From assembly GCA_021730945.1 (NCBI GenBank), contig JAKFYH010000007.1:50934-114933 (forward strand): a stretch of 64,000 nt of DNA, in the 5' to 3' direction. Position numbers and translations under genes: made by a program. The stretch's first letter is position 1. Every line of letters begins with the position of its first letter. Below the pieces are notes generated by a model, which had not been told where the DNA came from, made no database searches, and saw only the letters and a list, made by a program, of their open reading frames with translations. Of the stretch, positions 51,740 to 60,348 are shown piece by piece. Source of the stretch: Acidobacteriota bacterium (GTDB taxonomy: Bacteria > Acidobacteriota > Vicinamibacteria > Vicinamibacterales > UBA2999).

Positions 51740-52123
51740 ATGTACTACATAGTGGAGACCGGCAAATCATTCGAACAAGCCTCGGCGGACCTTGACGCGG
51801 CGGTCAAGCGGCATGGCTTCGGCGTGCTGCACGTCCACGACCTTGGATCCACCCTCCGCAGCAAAGGTGTGGCCTTTGATGAGCAGTGCAAGATCTTCGA
51901 GGTCTGCAATCCCGGGCAGGCGGCCAAGGTGCTGGCCACCGACATGCGCCTGAACATGGCGCTCCCATGCCGCATTTCGGTGTTTACCGAGAAGGGTCAC
52001 ACCAAGATCGGCCTCATACAGCCGGTGCAGATGCTGTCGTTGCTATCCGAGGATCCCGGGTTGGCGCAGGTGGCCCGCGAAGTCGAAGAGAAGACCCGCC
52101 AGATGGTCGACGAGACCAGGTAA
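51740..52123 (+). CDS. DUF302 family protein
   Basis: 127 residues matching DUF302 in full: MYYIVETGKSFEQASADLDAAVKRHGFGVLHVHDLGSTLRSKG, FEVCNPGQAAKVLATDMRLNMALPCRISVFTEKG. A small alpha/beta domain, possibly binding a ligand; role unknown. I chose ATG 51740 because the conserved domain begins there; GTG 51719 is the upstream alternative. Confidence 0.85.
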   Translation: MYYIVETGKSFEQASADLDAAVKRHGFGVLHVHDLGSTLRSKGVAFDEQCKIFEVCNPGQAAKVLATDMRLNMALPCRISVFTEKGHTKIGLIQPVQMLSLLSEDPGLAQVAREVEEKTRQMVDETR

Positions 52124-52144
52124 GGGCATCACAGGAGCTACCCG

Positions 52145-52807
52145 ATGGCACCATTCGTTCCCCTCGCCGGCTACCAGGCCATTGATCCCGCCACCATGAA
52201 GGCCAGGGCCGCCGAGTTCTACGCCGACATCCGCCGCCGCCGCACCGTCCGCGAGTTTTCTGATCGCCCGGTGCCGCGAGAAGTGATCGAGGATTGTCTT
52301 CGCGCCGCCGGCACGGCGCCCAATGGCGCCAACCTGCAACCGTGGCACTTCGTGGTGGTCTCCGACCCCGCCATCAAGCACCGCATTCGCCAGGCCGCCG
52401 AGGAGGAAGAGCGCGCGTTCTACAGCGGCAAGGCGCCGCAAGAGTGGCTGGATGCCCTGGCGCCGCTTGGCACCGATGAACACAAGCCGTTCCTCGAGAC
52501 CGCACCGTACCTGATCGCGATCTTCGCTGAAAGCTACGGCGAGTTGCCCGACGGCCGCAAGGTGAAGCACTACTACACCCAGGAATCGGTGGGCATCGCC
52601 ACCGGTTTCCTGATCGCGGCCGTTCACCATGCGGGGCTGGTGTCGCTGACCCACACGCCGAGCCCAATGGGGTTCCTCAACGAAATCCTCGGACGTCCGG
52701 CCCGCGAGCGGGCCTTTCTGCTCCTGGTGGTGGGATACCCAGCCGACGGAGCCACGGTTCCAGACATCACCAAGAAGCCGCTCGCCGACATCGCAACGTT
52801 CTTATAG
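52145..52807 (+). CDS. Nitroreductase family protein, iodotyrosine deiodinase-like
   Basis: 220 residues, FMN-binding nitroreductase fold: [15 protein letters not shown] (FMN phosphate), [17 protein letters not shown]. The insertion [33 protein letters not shown] and the run [44 protein letters not shown] closely follow the iodotyrosine deiodinase (IYD) pattern, whose active-site lid uses Glu, Tyr and Lys. Bacterial IYD homologues dehalogenate halotyrosines in vitro. AGGAG lies before the ATG. Confidence 0.82.
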   Translation: MAPFVPLAGYQAIDPATMKARAAEFYADIRRRRTVREFSDRPVPREVIEDCLRAAGTAPNGANLQPWHFVVVSDPAIKHRIRQAAEEEERAFYSGKAPQEWLDALAPLGTDEHKPFLETAPYLIAIFAESYGELPDGRKVKHYYTQESVGIATGFLIAAVHHAGLVSLTHTPSPMGFLNEILGRPARERAFLLLVVGYPADGATVPDITKKPLADIATFL

Positions 52808-52837
52808 AAGCACCCCCAAACGGGGTCACGTCCGCGG

Positions 52838-52950
52838 CGATTTGAGGGTCTAATCGGCGGCTGTCTGAGGCTTCAATCGGCCGCTGTTTGAGGTTTCAAT
52901 CGGGGGCTGTCTGAGGTTTCAATCGGCGGCTGTTTGAAGTCTAATCGGTG
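52838..52950 (+). repeat. Tandem 23-base repeats before the alpha/beta hydrolase gene
   Basis: The unit TCAATCGGCGGCTGTCTGAG plus GTT recurs; AATCGG starts at 52852, 52875, 52898, 52921 and 52943 (steps 23, 23, 23, 22). The last unit runs into the GTGGCCATG start. There are no spacers of unique sequence, so it is not a CRISPR. It fills the whole upstream region and must affect the promoter or leader. Confidence 0.8.
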
Positions 52951-52953
52951 GCC

Positions 52954-54096
52954 ATGAAGCATCCCGCGCTTGTCGCCTTGCTTGCCGCCACCGCCGTCTC
53001 GGTGGCCTCCGCCCGGCAGACGCCGGCCGCGGTGACCGAGCCGGTCGATCACTACGTCCGCGTCACCTCCACCGTTCCGGCCATCGCCGGGCAAATCGCC
53101 AACATCTACGTGCGCGAGCGTAAGGCCGCTGGCGCCCCCGCGGCCACCAACCGTGTCGTGCTGTTCGTTCACGGCGCCGGCACGCCGGCAGAGGTTGCCT
53201 TCGACCCTTCCGCGCCCGGCTACAGTTGGATGGCGTACCTGGCCGCGGCCGGGTTCGATGTGTTCTCGATGGACACGACCGGTTACGGCCGCTCGACGCG
53301 GCCGGCGCCGATGAACGATCCCTGCAACCTGTCGCCGGAACAACAGAAGCTGTGGGTCGGTTCGCTGCTGACCGCGCCGTGCGCGCCGGCCTATCCGAGC
53401 CAGCTCACCAATATCGGCTCCGACTGGCACGACATCGACGCCGTCGTCGACTACATTCGCGCGCTGCGCAGGGTTGACAAGGTCAGCCTGGTGGCGTGGT
53501 CGCTCGGTGGCCCGCGCGCCGGCGGCTATGCGGCCCAGCACCCGGACAAAGTGAGCGCGATGGTGCTGCTGGCGCCCGCCTATAACCGCGCGGCCGAACC
53601 CGCCGCGCCGACGTTGCCGCGCGCGGGCGTGGCCTTCAATACGCAGTCGCACACCGAGTTTGTCGCGAATTGGGATCGCCAGGTCGCCTGCACCGATCAA
53701 TTTGAGCCCGCCGTGCGGGATGCGGTGTGGGCCGACATGATCGCCTCCGATCCGGTCGGCGCGACGTGGGGTACCGGCGTGCGACGGGCCCCGTCGACCA
53801 CCACCTGGGGATGGAACGCGGCCATGGCCGCGGCGACTCGAATCCCGGCCCTCATCATCGCCGGCGCCCTCGACAAGCAGGTGCCGCCGGAACGCGTGCG
53901 GCCGCTCTACGACGACCTGGGTTCGAGCCAGAAGGTGCTGATCGACCTCGGGTGCTCGTCGCACAACGCGATGTGGGAGAAGAATCGCCTGCTGATGTTC
54001 AAGGCGTCGCTGGACTGGCTGACCAAGGGAATGGTCGGCGATGCCGGCACCGGCATTCTACGCCTAGGGTATCCGACGGCCACCGCGCAGCAGTAG
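52954..54096 (+). CDS. Secreted alpha/beta hydrolase
   Basis: About 380 residues. Signal peptide (MKHPALVALLAATAVSVASA). Alpha/beta hydrolase core: VVLFVHGAG (oxyanion hole), nucleophile Ser183 in VAWSLGGPRAGG (AxSxG rather than GxSxG, since the first Gly is Ala), Asp307 in IAGALDKQVPPE and His337 in SSHNAMWEK. Probably a periplasmic esterase or lipase-like enzyme of unknown substrate. Convergent with the heptose kinase gene. Confidence 0.8.
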   Translation: MKHPALVALLAATAVSVASARQTPAAVTEPVDHYVRVTSTVPAIAGQIANIYVRERKAAGAPAATNRVVLFVHGAGTPAEVAFDPSAPGYSWMAYLAAAGFDVFSMDTTGYGRSTRPAPMNDPCNLSPEQQKLWVGSLLTAPCAPAYPSQLTNIGSDWHDIDAVVDYIRALRRVDKVSLVAWSLGGPRAGGYAAQHPDKVSAMVLLAPAYNRAAEPAAPTLPRAGVAFNTQSHTEFVANWDRQVACTDQFEPAVRDAVWADMIASDPVGATWGTGVRRAPSTTTWGWNAAMAAATRIPALIIAGALDKQVPPERVRPLYDDLGSSQKVLIDLGCSSHNAMWEKNRLLMFKASLDWLTKGMVGDAGTGILRLGYPTATAQQ

Positions 54097-54104
54097 CGCG
54101 GCGC

Positions 54105-55112
54105 CTAGACCGGCAGCGGGAAACGTTCCTTGAGCTCTTGCGGCGAGACGGTGGCGGCGCCGAACTTGCCAACGACGATGCTGGCGGCTTCGTTGGCGAT
54201 GTGTGAGGCTTCGCTCAAGGTGCCACCGGCGGCGAGCGCGAGCGCCAGCGTTGCGATGACCGTGTCGCCGGCGCCCGTGACGTCGGCGACTTCGCGCGCC
54301 GAGGCGGGCAGGTAGCCGCCCAGGCCGGCGTGGGTCAGCCACATGCCGTGTTCACCGCGGGTGATCAGCACGTTCTCCACACCCAGCCTCTTGCGCAACG
54401 CGTCGGCGGCCCGGCGGGCGTCGTCATGCGACACGATTCGCATGTTGGTGGCGCTCTCCGCCTCGATGTGATTGGGTGTGACCAGCGTCGCGCCGGCGTA
54501 ATAGTCGATGTGGGGCACCTTGGGATCGACGATCACCGGAATGCCGGCTGACTGGCCGTAGCCCGAAATATGCGTCATCGTCCGGCGCGTGATCACGCCC
54601 TTCTGGTAGTCCGACACCAGGATGACTTGCGCCGACTTGGCCTGCATCTCGACCTGGGCCGCCAGCGCGTCCTCGATGGCCGGCCCGACCTCGTGGTCCG
54701 ACTCGTAGTCGACGCGCGCTACCTGCTGGTTGCGGCTGGTGACGACCCGCATCTTGGTCGTGGTCTTGCGCTCGAGGTCGGTGATCAGCCCGGTGGCGTG
54801 GATGCCCTTGGCCGCCAGCTCGTTCTTCAGTTGGGCGCCGGATTCGTCGGCGCCGATCACCCCGACCAGGTCGACGGCCGCGCCCAGGGCCCGCAGGTTG
54901 TGGGCCACGTTGGCGGCGCCGCCCAGCCGCCATTCCTCGTGATCGAACACCACGACCGGGACCGGCGCTTCGGGCGAGATGCGGCTGACCCGGCCAATCA
55001 GGAAGCGGTCGAGCATGACGTCGCCGACCACGGTGATCCGCCGCGACGCGAAGCGATCGATCAGCGCGTGGGCGCGCGATGCGGCAATCTCGGGCAACAG
55101 CGACGGGTTCAC
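54105..55112 (-). CDS. D-glycero-beta-D-manno-heptose-7-phosphate kinase (RfaE1/HldA type)
   Basis: 335 residues, PfkB sugar-kinase fold: VVGDVMLDRFLIGRVSRISPEAPVPVV, GGAANVAHNLRALGA, VDPKVPHIDYYAGATLVTPN and the catalytic DVTGAGDTVIATLALALAAGG. It matches the kinase half of E. coli HldE; the C-terminal cytidylyltransferase half is absent, so another protein must finish ADP-heptose. It should use the product of gmhA (18029). The GTG start overlaps the ligase stop (GTGA). Confidence 0.88.
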   Translation of the reverse strand: MNPSLLPEIAASRAHALIDRFASRRITVVGDVMLDRFLIGRVSRISPEAPVPVVVFDHEEWRLGGAANVAHNLRALGAAVDLVGVIGADESGAQLKNELAAKGIHATGLITDLERKTTTKMRVVTSRNQQVARVDYESDHEVGPAIEDALAAQVEMQAKSAQVILVSDYQKGVITRRTMTHISGYGQSAGIPVIVDPKVPHIDYYAGATLVTPNHIEAESATNMRIVSHDDARRAADALRKRLGVENVLITRGEHGMWLTHAGLGGYLPASAREVADVTGAGDTVIATLALALAAGGTLSEASHIANEAASIVVGKFGAATVSPQELKERFPLPV

Positions 55113-56287
55113 GAGGGCAATCCTCCGTCGCGGTTGGCCGCAAACGGCAGCGTAATCATCACCAGCAGCAGCATAAGGAACTCGGAATCGCCGAAGTTGT
55201 ACTCGGTCAACCCGGCCGCCAGCATGGCGGCCATGGCGCCGAGTCCGGCCGCGGCCAGGCTCTTGTGCCGGCTGCGGCCGAGCAACTTGAACAGGCCGAG
55301 CGACGCGGAGCCCAGGAACCACAGCCACGCGCCCAGAGCGGGCAGGCCGCGCTCGGCGGCGATCTGCATGGGCACGTTGTGCAGGTGCGGGTTGGTCGGT
55401 TTCACGGCGTCCGGCACGCGATAGTACGGGTAGATGCGCTCGATCTGGTCGGGGCCGACGCCCATCAACGGGTAGTCCTGGACGATGGCGACGCCGGCTT
55501 GCAGCATGGCCACGCGATCGCGGCTGGTCAGGTCGTTGCGATCGAAGATCGAGTAGACGCGGTCGGTGAGCGCCTGCGGCGCCAGCAGGATGCCGGTGAT
55601 GATGACGATCGGGATCACCGCCAGCAAGCGGAAGTCCTTGCTGAGAAACAGCACCGCGACGCCGACCGCGACGCCCACCCACGCGCCTCGGGTGAGGGTC
55701 AGGCTCAGGGCCACCAGCAGCGCCGGCATCACAAACGCCGCCCACAGCCGGCCCGACGTGCCGTAGAGCAGCCGCGCCGTCGCGGCGCACACGACCAGCA
55801 TCAACGTGCCCGAGTAGGTCATCCAGTGCGACAGCGTCCCTTGCGGCCGGCGGCCCAGGCCGTCGAAGTTGAGGACGCCGTACTGGACGATGCCGACAAA
55901 CGCGCTGGCAGCGCCCACGGTCAGGATGATGCTGAGCACCGAATTGGCCCGCGCGCCGCGGGCCAGGTCGTAGGTCAGCGGCACGAGCAGCAGCAATATC
56001 AGTTGCTTGCAATCGGTGAAACTGACCTGCGGATCCAGCGAGAACCCGGCTGACGCCAGGGTCAGCGCGGCGTAGGTGACCAGCGGCCAGAAGAACGAGG
56101 GTGCCTGCAGCCGTTCACCGCGCGTCACATGGGAGACCAGCCACGTCACGGCGGCGACCGTGAGCAGGATCTGCGCCGCCGCAATCGACATCTGCATGGT
56201 CGCGACAATGCCCACGAGCGACAGGAGCCCGACTTGCTCGAGGCGGTCACGTGGCGGCATGCCGGCGGTGAGGGAAAAGTTGGTCAC
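55109..56287 (-). CDS. O-antigen ligase-like membrane protein
   Basis: About 392 residues with some ten to twelve transmembrane helices and a large periplasmic loop. The family segment LTRGAWVGVAVGVAVLFL and the loop with PLMGVGPDQIERIYPYYRVPDAVKPTNPHLHNVPMQIAAERGLPAL (conserved HNVPMQIAAERG) are typical of O-antigen ligase/WaaL. It would attach O-antigen to lipid A-core in the periplasm. GTG start overlapping the GT9 stop; the long upstream open frame is a shadow of GT9. Confidence 0.87.
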   Translation of the reverse strand: MTNFSLTAGMPPRDRLEQVGLLSLVGIVATMQMSIAAAQILLTVAAVTWLVSHVTRGERLQAPSFFWPLVTYAALTLASAGFSLDPQVSFTDCKQLILLLLVPLTYDLARGARANSVLSIILTVGAASAFVGIVQYGVLNFDGLGRRPQGTLSHWMTYSGTLMLVVCAATARLLYGTSGRLWAAFVMPALLVALSLTLTRGAWVGVAVGVAVLFLSKDFRLLAVIPIVIITGILLAPQALTDRVYSIFDRNDLTSRDRVAMLQAGVAIVQDYPLMGVGPDQIERIYPYYRVPDAVKPTNPHLHNVPMQIAAERGLPALGAWLWFLGSASLGLFKLLGRSRHKSLAAAGLGAMAAMLAAGLTEYNFGDSEFLMLLLVMITLPFAANRDGGLPS

Positions 56288-57351
56288 AATGGCTTCGACA
56301 GCAGCGTGCGCGCCGCGTCCAGCACCATGGTAGGCGAAATCCCGGTCAGGCAGCGAAAGTCGCCGGGCACGCAGTGCCGCTGATGACACGGCCGGCACGC
56401 GAGGGGGCCGGCGTCCACGGCCAGGCTGCCGAGCGCCCCGTCGCGCCACGGCATGGATCGTTCCGGCAAGGTCGGCCCGAACAGCGCGACGATCGGCGTC
56501 GCCGTCGTGGCGGCGATGTGCAGCGGCCCGCTGTCGCCGCCGATGTACAGGGCCGCGCGGCCGACCAGCGCCCGCAACTCCGCCAGGTCGAACTCGCCGG
56601 ACCGGACAATGCCATCGGCGGCGTCGCCGGCCAGTGTCCGGGCCTGCGCCGCGACTGCCTCGGCGGCATTGGCTTCTGAGGGTCCCGACGTGATGATGAT
56701 GCGTCGCGCGCGGTCCGCGATCGCCAGGCGCGAGGCGACTTCGGCAAACGACGCCGTCGGCCAGCGCCGGAAGGGATTGCCTGCGCTCACATGCAACACG
56801 ACGATCGGCGCGGCGTCGGCAATACCGGCGGCAGCGAGCCGCGATGCGACCGCGCGCGCCGCCTCCGCGTCGACGGGCATCACCACTGGATGCTCTTCGC
56901 CGGTCGGCGTGCCGATCCCGAGCGTCGCGATCAGGTCCCACTGGTTGAGCACGGAGTGGCGCGGCGGCACCAGCGACCGCGACCACGGCACGCGCGTGGT
57001 GTAACTCAGTTGCCGGCCCGGCAGCGCGTAGCCCACGCGCTGGCGGGCGCCGCTGGCCCAGGTCAAGAAGCCGCTGCGCGGTCCGCCGTGAAAGTCGACC
57101 ACCAGGTCGTAACGTTCAGCCCGCAGGCGCCGGGCGAGCTGGAGGTCGTAGCGCAGCCGCTTCCACCCGCGCGGACGCTCAACCACGACAACGGCGTCCA
57201 GGCCGGGATGGTGGCGTACCACCGGCTCGGCCGGCGCTTCCACGAGATAGGTGATGTGAGCCGAAGGAAACCGGTGGCGCAAGGCACCGATGGCGGGCGT
57301 GGTGAAGACCACGTCGCCGATCAGGCGCAGCCGGATGAGGAGGATCTTCAG
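56284..57351 (-). CDS. Glycosyltransferase family 9 (heptosyltransferase-like)
   Basis: About 355 residues. LKILLIRLRLIGDVVFTTPAIGALRHRFP at the N-terminus and VVLHVSAGNPFRRWP, IGGDSGPLHIAATTATPIVALFGPTLPERSMPW are GT9 (WaaC/WaaF-type) signatures, transferring ADP-heptose to LPS core. The C-terminus has extra Cys residues (ACRPCHQRHCVPGDFRC). No ATG or GTG fits before the fold; a CTG at 57351 that overlaps the Trm112 TGA is the likely start, parallel to the neighbouring GTGA overlaps. Confidence 0.85.
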   Translation of the reverse strand: MKILLIRLRLIGDVVFTTPAIGALRHRFPSAHITYLVEAPAEPVVRHHPGLDAVVVVERPRGWKRLRYDLQLARRLRAERYDLVVDFHGGPRSGFLTWASGARQRVGYALPGRQLSYTTRVPWSRSLVPPRHSVLNQWDLIATLGIGTPTGEEHPVVMPVDAEAARAVASRLAAAGIADAAPIVVLHVSAGNPFRRWPTASFAEVASRLAIADRARRIIITSGPSEANAAEAVAAQARTLAGDAADGIVRSGEFDLAELRALVGRAALYIGGDSGPLHIAATTATPIVALFGPTLPERSMPWRDGALGSLAVDAGPLACRPCHQRHCVPGDFRCLTGISPTMVLDAARTLLSKPL

Positions 57352-57518
57352 GGTTCGACCGTCGCCTCGTCGATCAGCATCACAGGGATGTCGTCCTTGA
57401 TGGGGTAGACGCGGTGGCAGGCGCCGCACTTGAGGGCGGTGCCATCCTTCACCAGGACCACCGGTGTCTTGCAGGCGGGACAGGCCAGAATCTCAAGCAG
57501 TTCAGCGTCAACGGGCAT
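57348..57518 (-). CDS. Trm112 family zinc-binding protein
   Basis: 56 residues: LLEILACPACKTPVVLVKDGTALKCGACHRVYPIKDDIPVMLIDEA, the full Trm112/YcaR fold with CPAC and CGAC zinc ligands. In bacteria it often lies in LPS operons (YcaR with kdsB/lpxK). First gene of the four-gene heptose/O-antigen operon. TAAGAT ends 8 bases before the ATG on the minus strand. Confidence 0.9.
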   Translation of the reverse strand: MPVDAELLEILACPACKTPVVLVKDGTALKCGACHRVYPIKDDIPVMLIDEATVEP

Positions 57519-57526
57519 AGGGAGCC

Positions 57527-57547
57527 ATCTTAGCACTGGGGTAAGAT
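57527..57547. promoter_or_regulatory. Overlapping divergent -10 boxes for the LPS operon and TPR gene
   Basis: TAAGAT occurs on both strands: 57527-57532 (minus; 8 bases before the Trm112 ATG) and 57542-57547 (plus; 6 bases before the TPR ATG). The whole spacer is 35 bases, so each promoter's -35 region must overlap the other's -10 region or reach into the opposite gene. Confidence 0.55.
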
Positions 57548-57553
57548 CGCGCC

Positions 57554-59533
57554 ATGCTCGCAATTCGCCTGGTTCTCGTTGCGTTGGCGGTGTCCACTCC
57601 TCTGTTTGCGTCCGCCGCCGCCGGTAGCGAGGCCGGACAAGCGGTCGCCGCCCCAGACGACCCGAAGGCGCAGGCGTTCTACGAATTCCTGATGGCGCGT
57701 CGGCTCGAGTCGAGCGGCGATGTCGCTGGTGCCATGGCAGCGCTGCAGCGCGCCCAGAAGCTTGACCCCGATTCCGCCGAGATCGCGGCCGAGATGGCCG
57801 GGTCGCATGCGCGACAGGACCAGGACCAACCGGCGATTGCTCAGGCCAGCCGGGCACTGTCGCTCGACAAGGACAACGTCGAGGCGCACTTCGTACTGGC
57901 CCAGGTCTACGCCGGGTGGGCCGAGGGCAGCGCACCGCCTCCGGGCGAGACCCAGGCCGGCGCCCGGCAAAAGGCCATCGACCATCTGGTGGCCATCCAG
58001 AAGACCCCGCTGATGGCGGTTGATCCCAACCTGCAGATGACCCTCGGCCGCCTGCAGTTGCGCGCGGGCCGGACCGCCGATGCCGTACCGGTGCTTGAGC
58101 GGGTGGCTGCGCAGGCGCCGTGGGCCGCCGAGCCGTTGCTGCTCTTGTACGAGGCGTATGCCACCGGCGGCAAGCTCGATGACGCGGAAACCGCGCTGGT
58201 GGGCGCTGCCCAAATCAATCCGCGCTATTGGCCGCAACTGGCCCAGTTCTACGAGCGCCGCAACCAGTGGGACGCCGCCGTCAGCGCCTACGACGAGGCG
58301 CTCAAGAACATGCGTCAGCCCGCGCGCGACGTGCAGTTGCGGCTGGCGGCGGCCTTGCTGAATGTCGAGGCCGGCGCGCCGCGTGCCCGAGCGGTGATTG
58401 CCGACCTCTTGAAGACCAACGCGAATGACGTGCGCGCGCTCTACTTGCTGTCGAGCGCCGAGCGCGCCGACGGCGACCTGAAGGCCGCCGAAGCCACGGC
58501 GCGCCGGATGATGGCGGCTGAGCCCGCCAACCTGACCAGCCTGTACGCCCTGGTGCAGATCCTGTTCGACCGCTACGACTTCAAGCAGGTCGTGGCGGCG
58601 GCAACGCCGTTTGCCGCCGATGCGGCCGCGCGCGCCAGGGGCCGCGAGAACGAAGGCGCCGCGGTGCTGGTGCAATTGGGCATCGCGCAGCAGCAACTCG
58701 CGCAGTGGGACGCGTCGATTGCCGCGTTCACCTCGGCCAAGGCACTGACGCCGCGCGATCCGGAGATCGATGCCTACCTGGTGCAGGCGCATCTCGCCGC
58801 CCGGCGATTCGATCGCGCCGAAGCGCTGGCGCGCGAGAACCTGGGACATAACCCCGACCAGCCGCGAATGGTGCGCCTGCGCGCGCAGGCGCTGGCGAAA
58901 GGCGGCAAGCCTGCCGAGGCTCTGCTGTTGATGGAGGCCGGCGCGGCCAAGTTTCCCACCAGCCGCGAATACGTCGTCGGGCTGGCCGACTTGTATGTCG
59001 ATCAGAAACGAATCGACGATGCGGTGCGGATGCTGGAACAGGCGCGCAAGACGTTCGGCGACGATGAGGTGCTGACCATGCGGGTGGCCACCGCCTTCGA
59101 AGCGGGCGGCAAGCTGGTGGAAGCGGAGCGCGAGCTGCGCCGGCTGATGGCCGACGACCCGCTGAACGCCAACGCGCTCAATTCCTTGAGCTACCTGCTG
59201 GCCGATCGCGGCCTGCGCCTGCCCGAGGCGGTGGACCTGGCCGAGCGTGCCGTGAAGATTGAACCCGATAACCCCTCCTATCTCGACACGCTCGGCTGGG
59301 CCTTGTTCAAGCAGGGGAAGGTGGAGCAAGCCGATGTGCCGCTGGCCAGGGCGGCCGGCGTCTTGACTGCCAACTCCGTCATCCAGGACCACTACGGTGA
59401 TGTGCTGGCGCGGCGAGGCCGGCATGCCGAAGCCGTGGCCGCGTGGGAGCGCGCGCTCGCCGGCGACGGCGAGCAGATCGATCGCGCCGCTATCGACAAG
59501 AAGATCAAGGCCTCTCGCGCACGCATCCGCTGA
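57554..59533 (+). CDS. Exported TPR protein
   Basis: 659 residues. Signal peptide (MLAIRLVLVALAVSTPLFASAAAG), then about fifteen helical TPR-like repeats, for example FLMARRLESSGDVAGAMAALQRAQKLDPDSAEI and the last LNANALNSLSYLLADRGLRLPEAVDLAERAVKIEPDNPSYLDTLGWALFKQGKVEQA. Probably a periplasmic scaffold, perhaps in envelope assembly given its place before a LolB-like gene. Its stop overlaps the next ATG (TGATG). Confidence 0.85.
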   Translation: MLAIRLVLVALAVSTPLFASAAAGSEAGQAVAAPDDPKAQAFYEFLMARRLESSGDVAGAMAALQRAQKLDPDSAEIAAEMAGSHARQDQDQPAIAQASRALSLDKDNVEAHFVLAQVYAGWAEGSAPPPGETQAGARQKAIDHLVAIQKTPLMAVDPNLQMTLGRLQLRAGRTADAVPVLERVAAQAPWAAEPLLLLYEAYATGGKLDDAETALVGAAQINPRYWPQLAQFYERRNQWDAAVSAYDEALKNMRQPARDVQLRLAAALLNVEAGAPRARAVIADLLKTNANDVRALYLLSSAERADGDLKAAEATARRMMAAEPANLTSLYALVQILFDRYDFKQVVAAATPFAADAAARARGRENEGAAVLVQLGIAQQQLAQWDASIAAFTSAKALTPRDPEIDAYLVQAHLAARRFDRAEALARENLGHNPDQPRMVRLRAQALAKGGKPAEALLLMEAGAAKFPTSREYVVGLADLYVDQKRIDDAVRMLEQARKTFGDDEVLTMRVATAFEAGGKLVEAERELRRLMADDPLNANALNSLSYLLADRGLRLPEAVDLAERAVKIEPDNPSYLDTLGWALFKQGKVEQADVPLARAAGVLTANSVIQDHYGDVLARRGRHAEAVAAWERALAGDGEQIDRAAIDKKIKASRARIR

Positions 59534-60348
59534 TGTCCAGGCTTGCCATCCTGCTCGTGGCGCTGGCGGCGTCGGCCTGCGCCGCTCGCCTGCCCGCGAG
59601 GCCATCCGGCCCCGGCGTGCCCGAAGGGACCGCCGTCGACGCATTCGTGCTGGCCACGTCGGCCTGCCGCAACTTTGTTACGTTTACCGCCGAGCTGTCG
59701 TTGTCGGGACGTGCCGACGGCGAACGCATTCGCGGCCGCGTGATCGCGGGCCTGGAGCGGGGAGGAGCCGTGCGCATCGAGGGCGTGGCCCCGTTTGGTC
59801 CGGCCCTCTTCATCCTGGCCGGCCGCAGTGAACGGGCGTCGTTGCTGCTGCCGCGTGAACACCGGGTGCTGGGAGAGACTCCGGTGGCGACGCTGCTGGA
59901 GCGGCTCACCGGCCTGGCGGTGGGCGCCGAGGATCTGCGACTGATGCTGTCGGGGTGCCTGATCACCGGCGGCACGCCCAACGAGGGGCGGCAGTGGCCG
60001 GGCGGCTGGCAGGCGGTGACGCTGGCGGCCGATCGCGTGGCGTACCTCAAGGTGGGTCGCGGGTCGCCCGTGGTGGTCGCGGCCGACTATGGGCCGTGGC
60101 GCCTGGATTACTCGGAGCACCTGAGCGGCTTTGCCCGCGTGGTGCGCGTGCGCAGCCTGCGGACAGTCGACGAGGCGTCCGACCCGGCCGGCGCGGCGGC
60201 CATCGACATCACTGCGCGCCTCGGTCAATTGGAGGTCAACACCATCATCGATCCGGCGGCGTTCATGCTGGCCGTTCCCGCCGATGCCGTGCCGATGACG
60301 CTCGACGAGTTGCGCTCGGTGGCCCCGCTTGTCCCCAAGGAACCCTGA
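59533..60348 (+). CDS. LolB-like outer membrane lipoprotein
   Basis: 271 residues. Lipoprotein signal peptide with lipobox ASAC. The mature part has short beta segments (TFTAELSLSGRADGERIRGRVIAGLERGGAVRIEGVAPFGPALFILAG; AIDITARLGQLEVNTIIDPAAFMLAVP) typical of the LolB/LolA half-barrel or DUF4292. LolB receives lipoproteins from LolA and inserts them in the outer membrane. Similarity is weak, but its place directly before ispE and prs is the E. coli lolB-ispE-prs order, which supports the call. Confidence 0.65.
   Translation: MSRLAILLVALAASACAARLPARPSGPGVPEGTAVDAFVLATSACRNFVTFTAELSLSGRADGERIRGRVIAGLERGGAVRIEGVAPFGPALFILAGRSERASLLLPREHRVLGETPVATLLERLTGLAVGAEDLRLMLSGCLITGGTPNEGRQWPGGWQAVTLAADRVAYLKVGRGSPVVVAADYGPWRLDYSEHLSGFARVVRVRSLRTVDEASDPAGAAAIDITARLGQLEVNTIIDPAAFMLAVPADAVPMTLDELRSVAPLVPKEP

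Noticed and set aside
52838..52950. CRISPR array
   Set aside because: Repeats abut directly with no variable spacers, and there are no cas genes.
57530..59644. 704-codon antisense open frame opposite the TPR gene
   Set aside because: A shadow frame: the forward protein has a signal peptide and regular TPR periodicity, the reverse has none.
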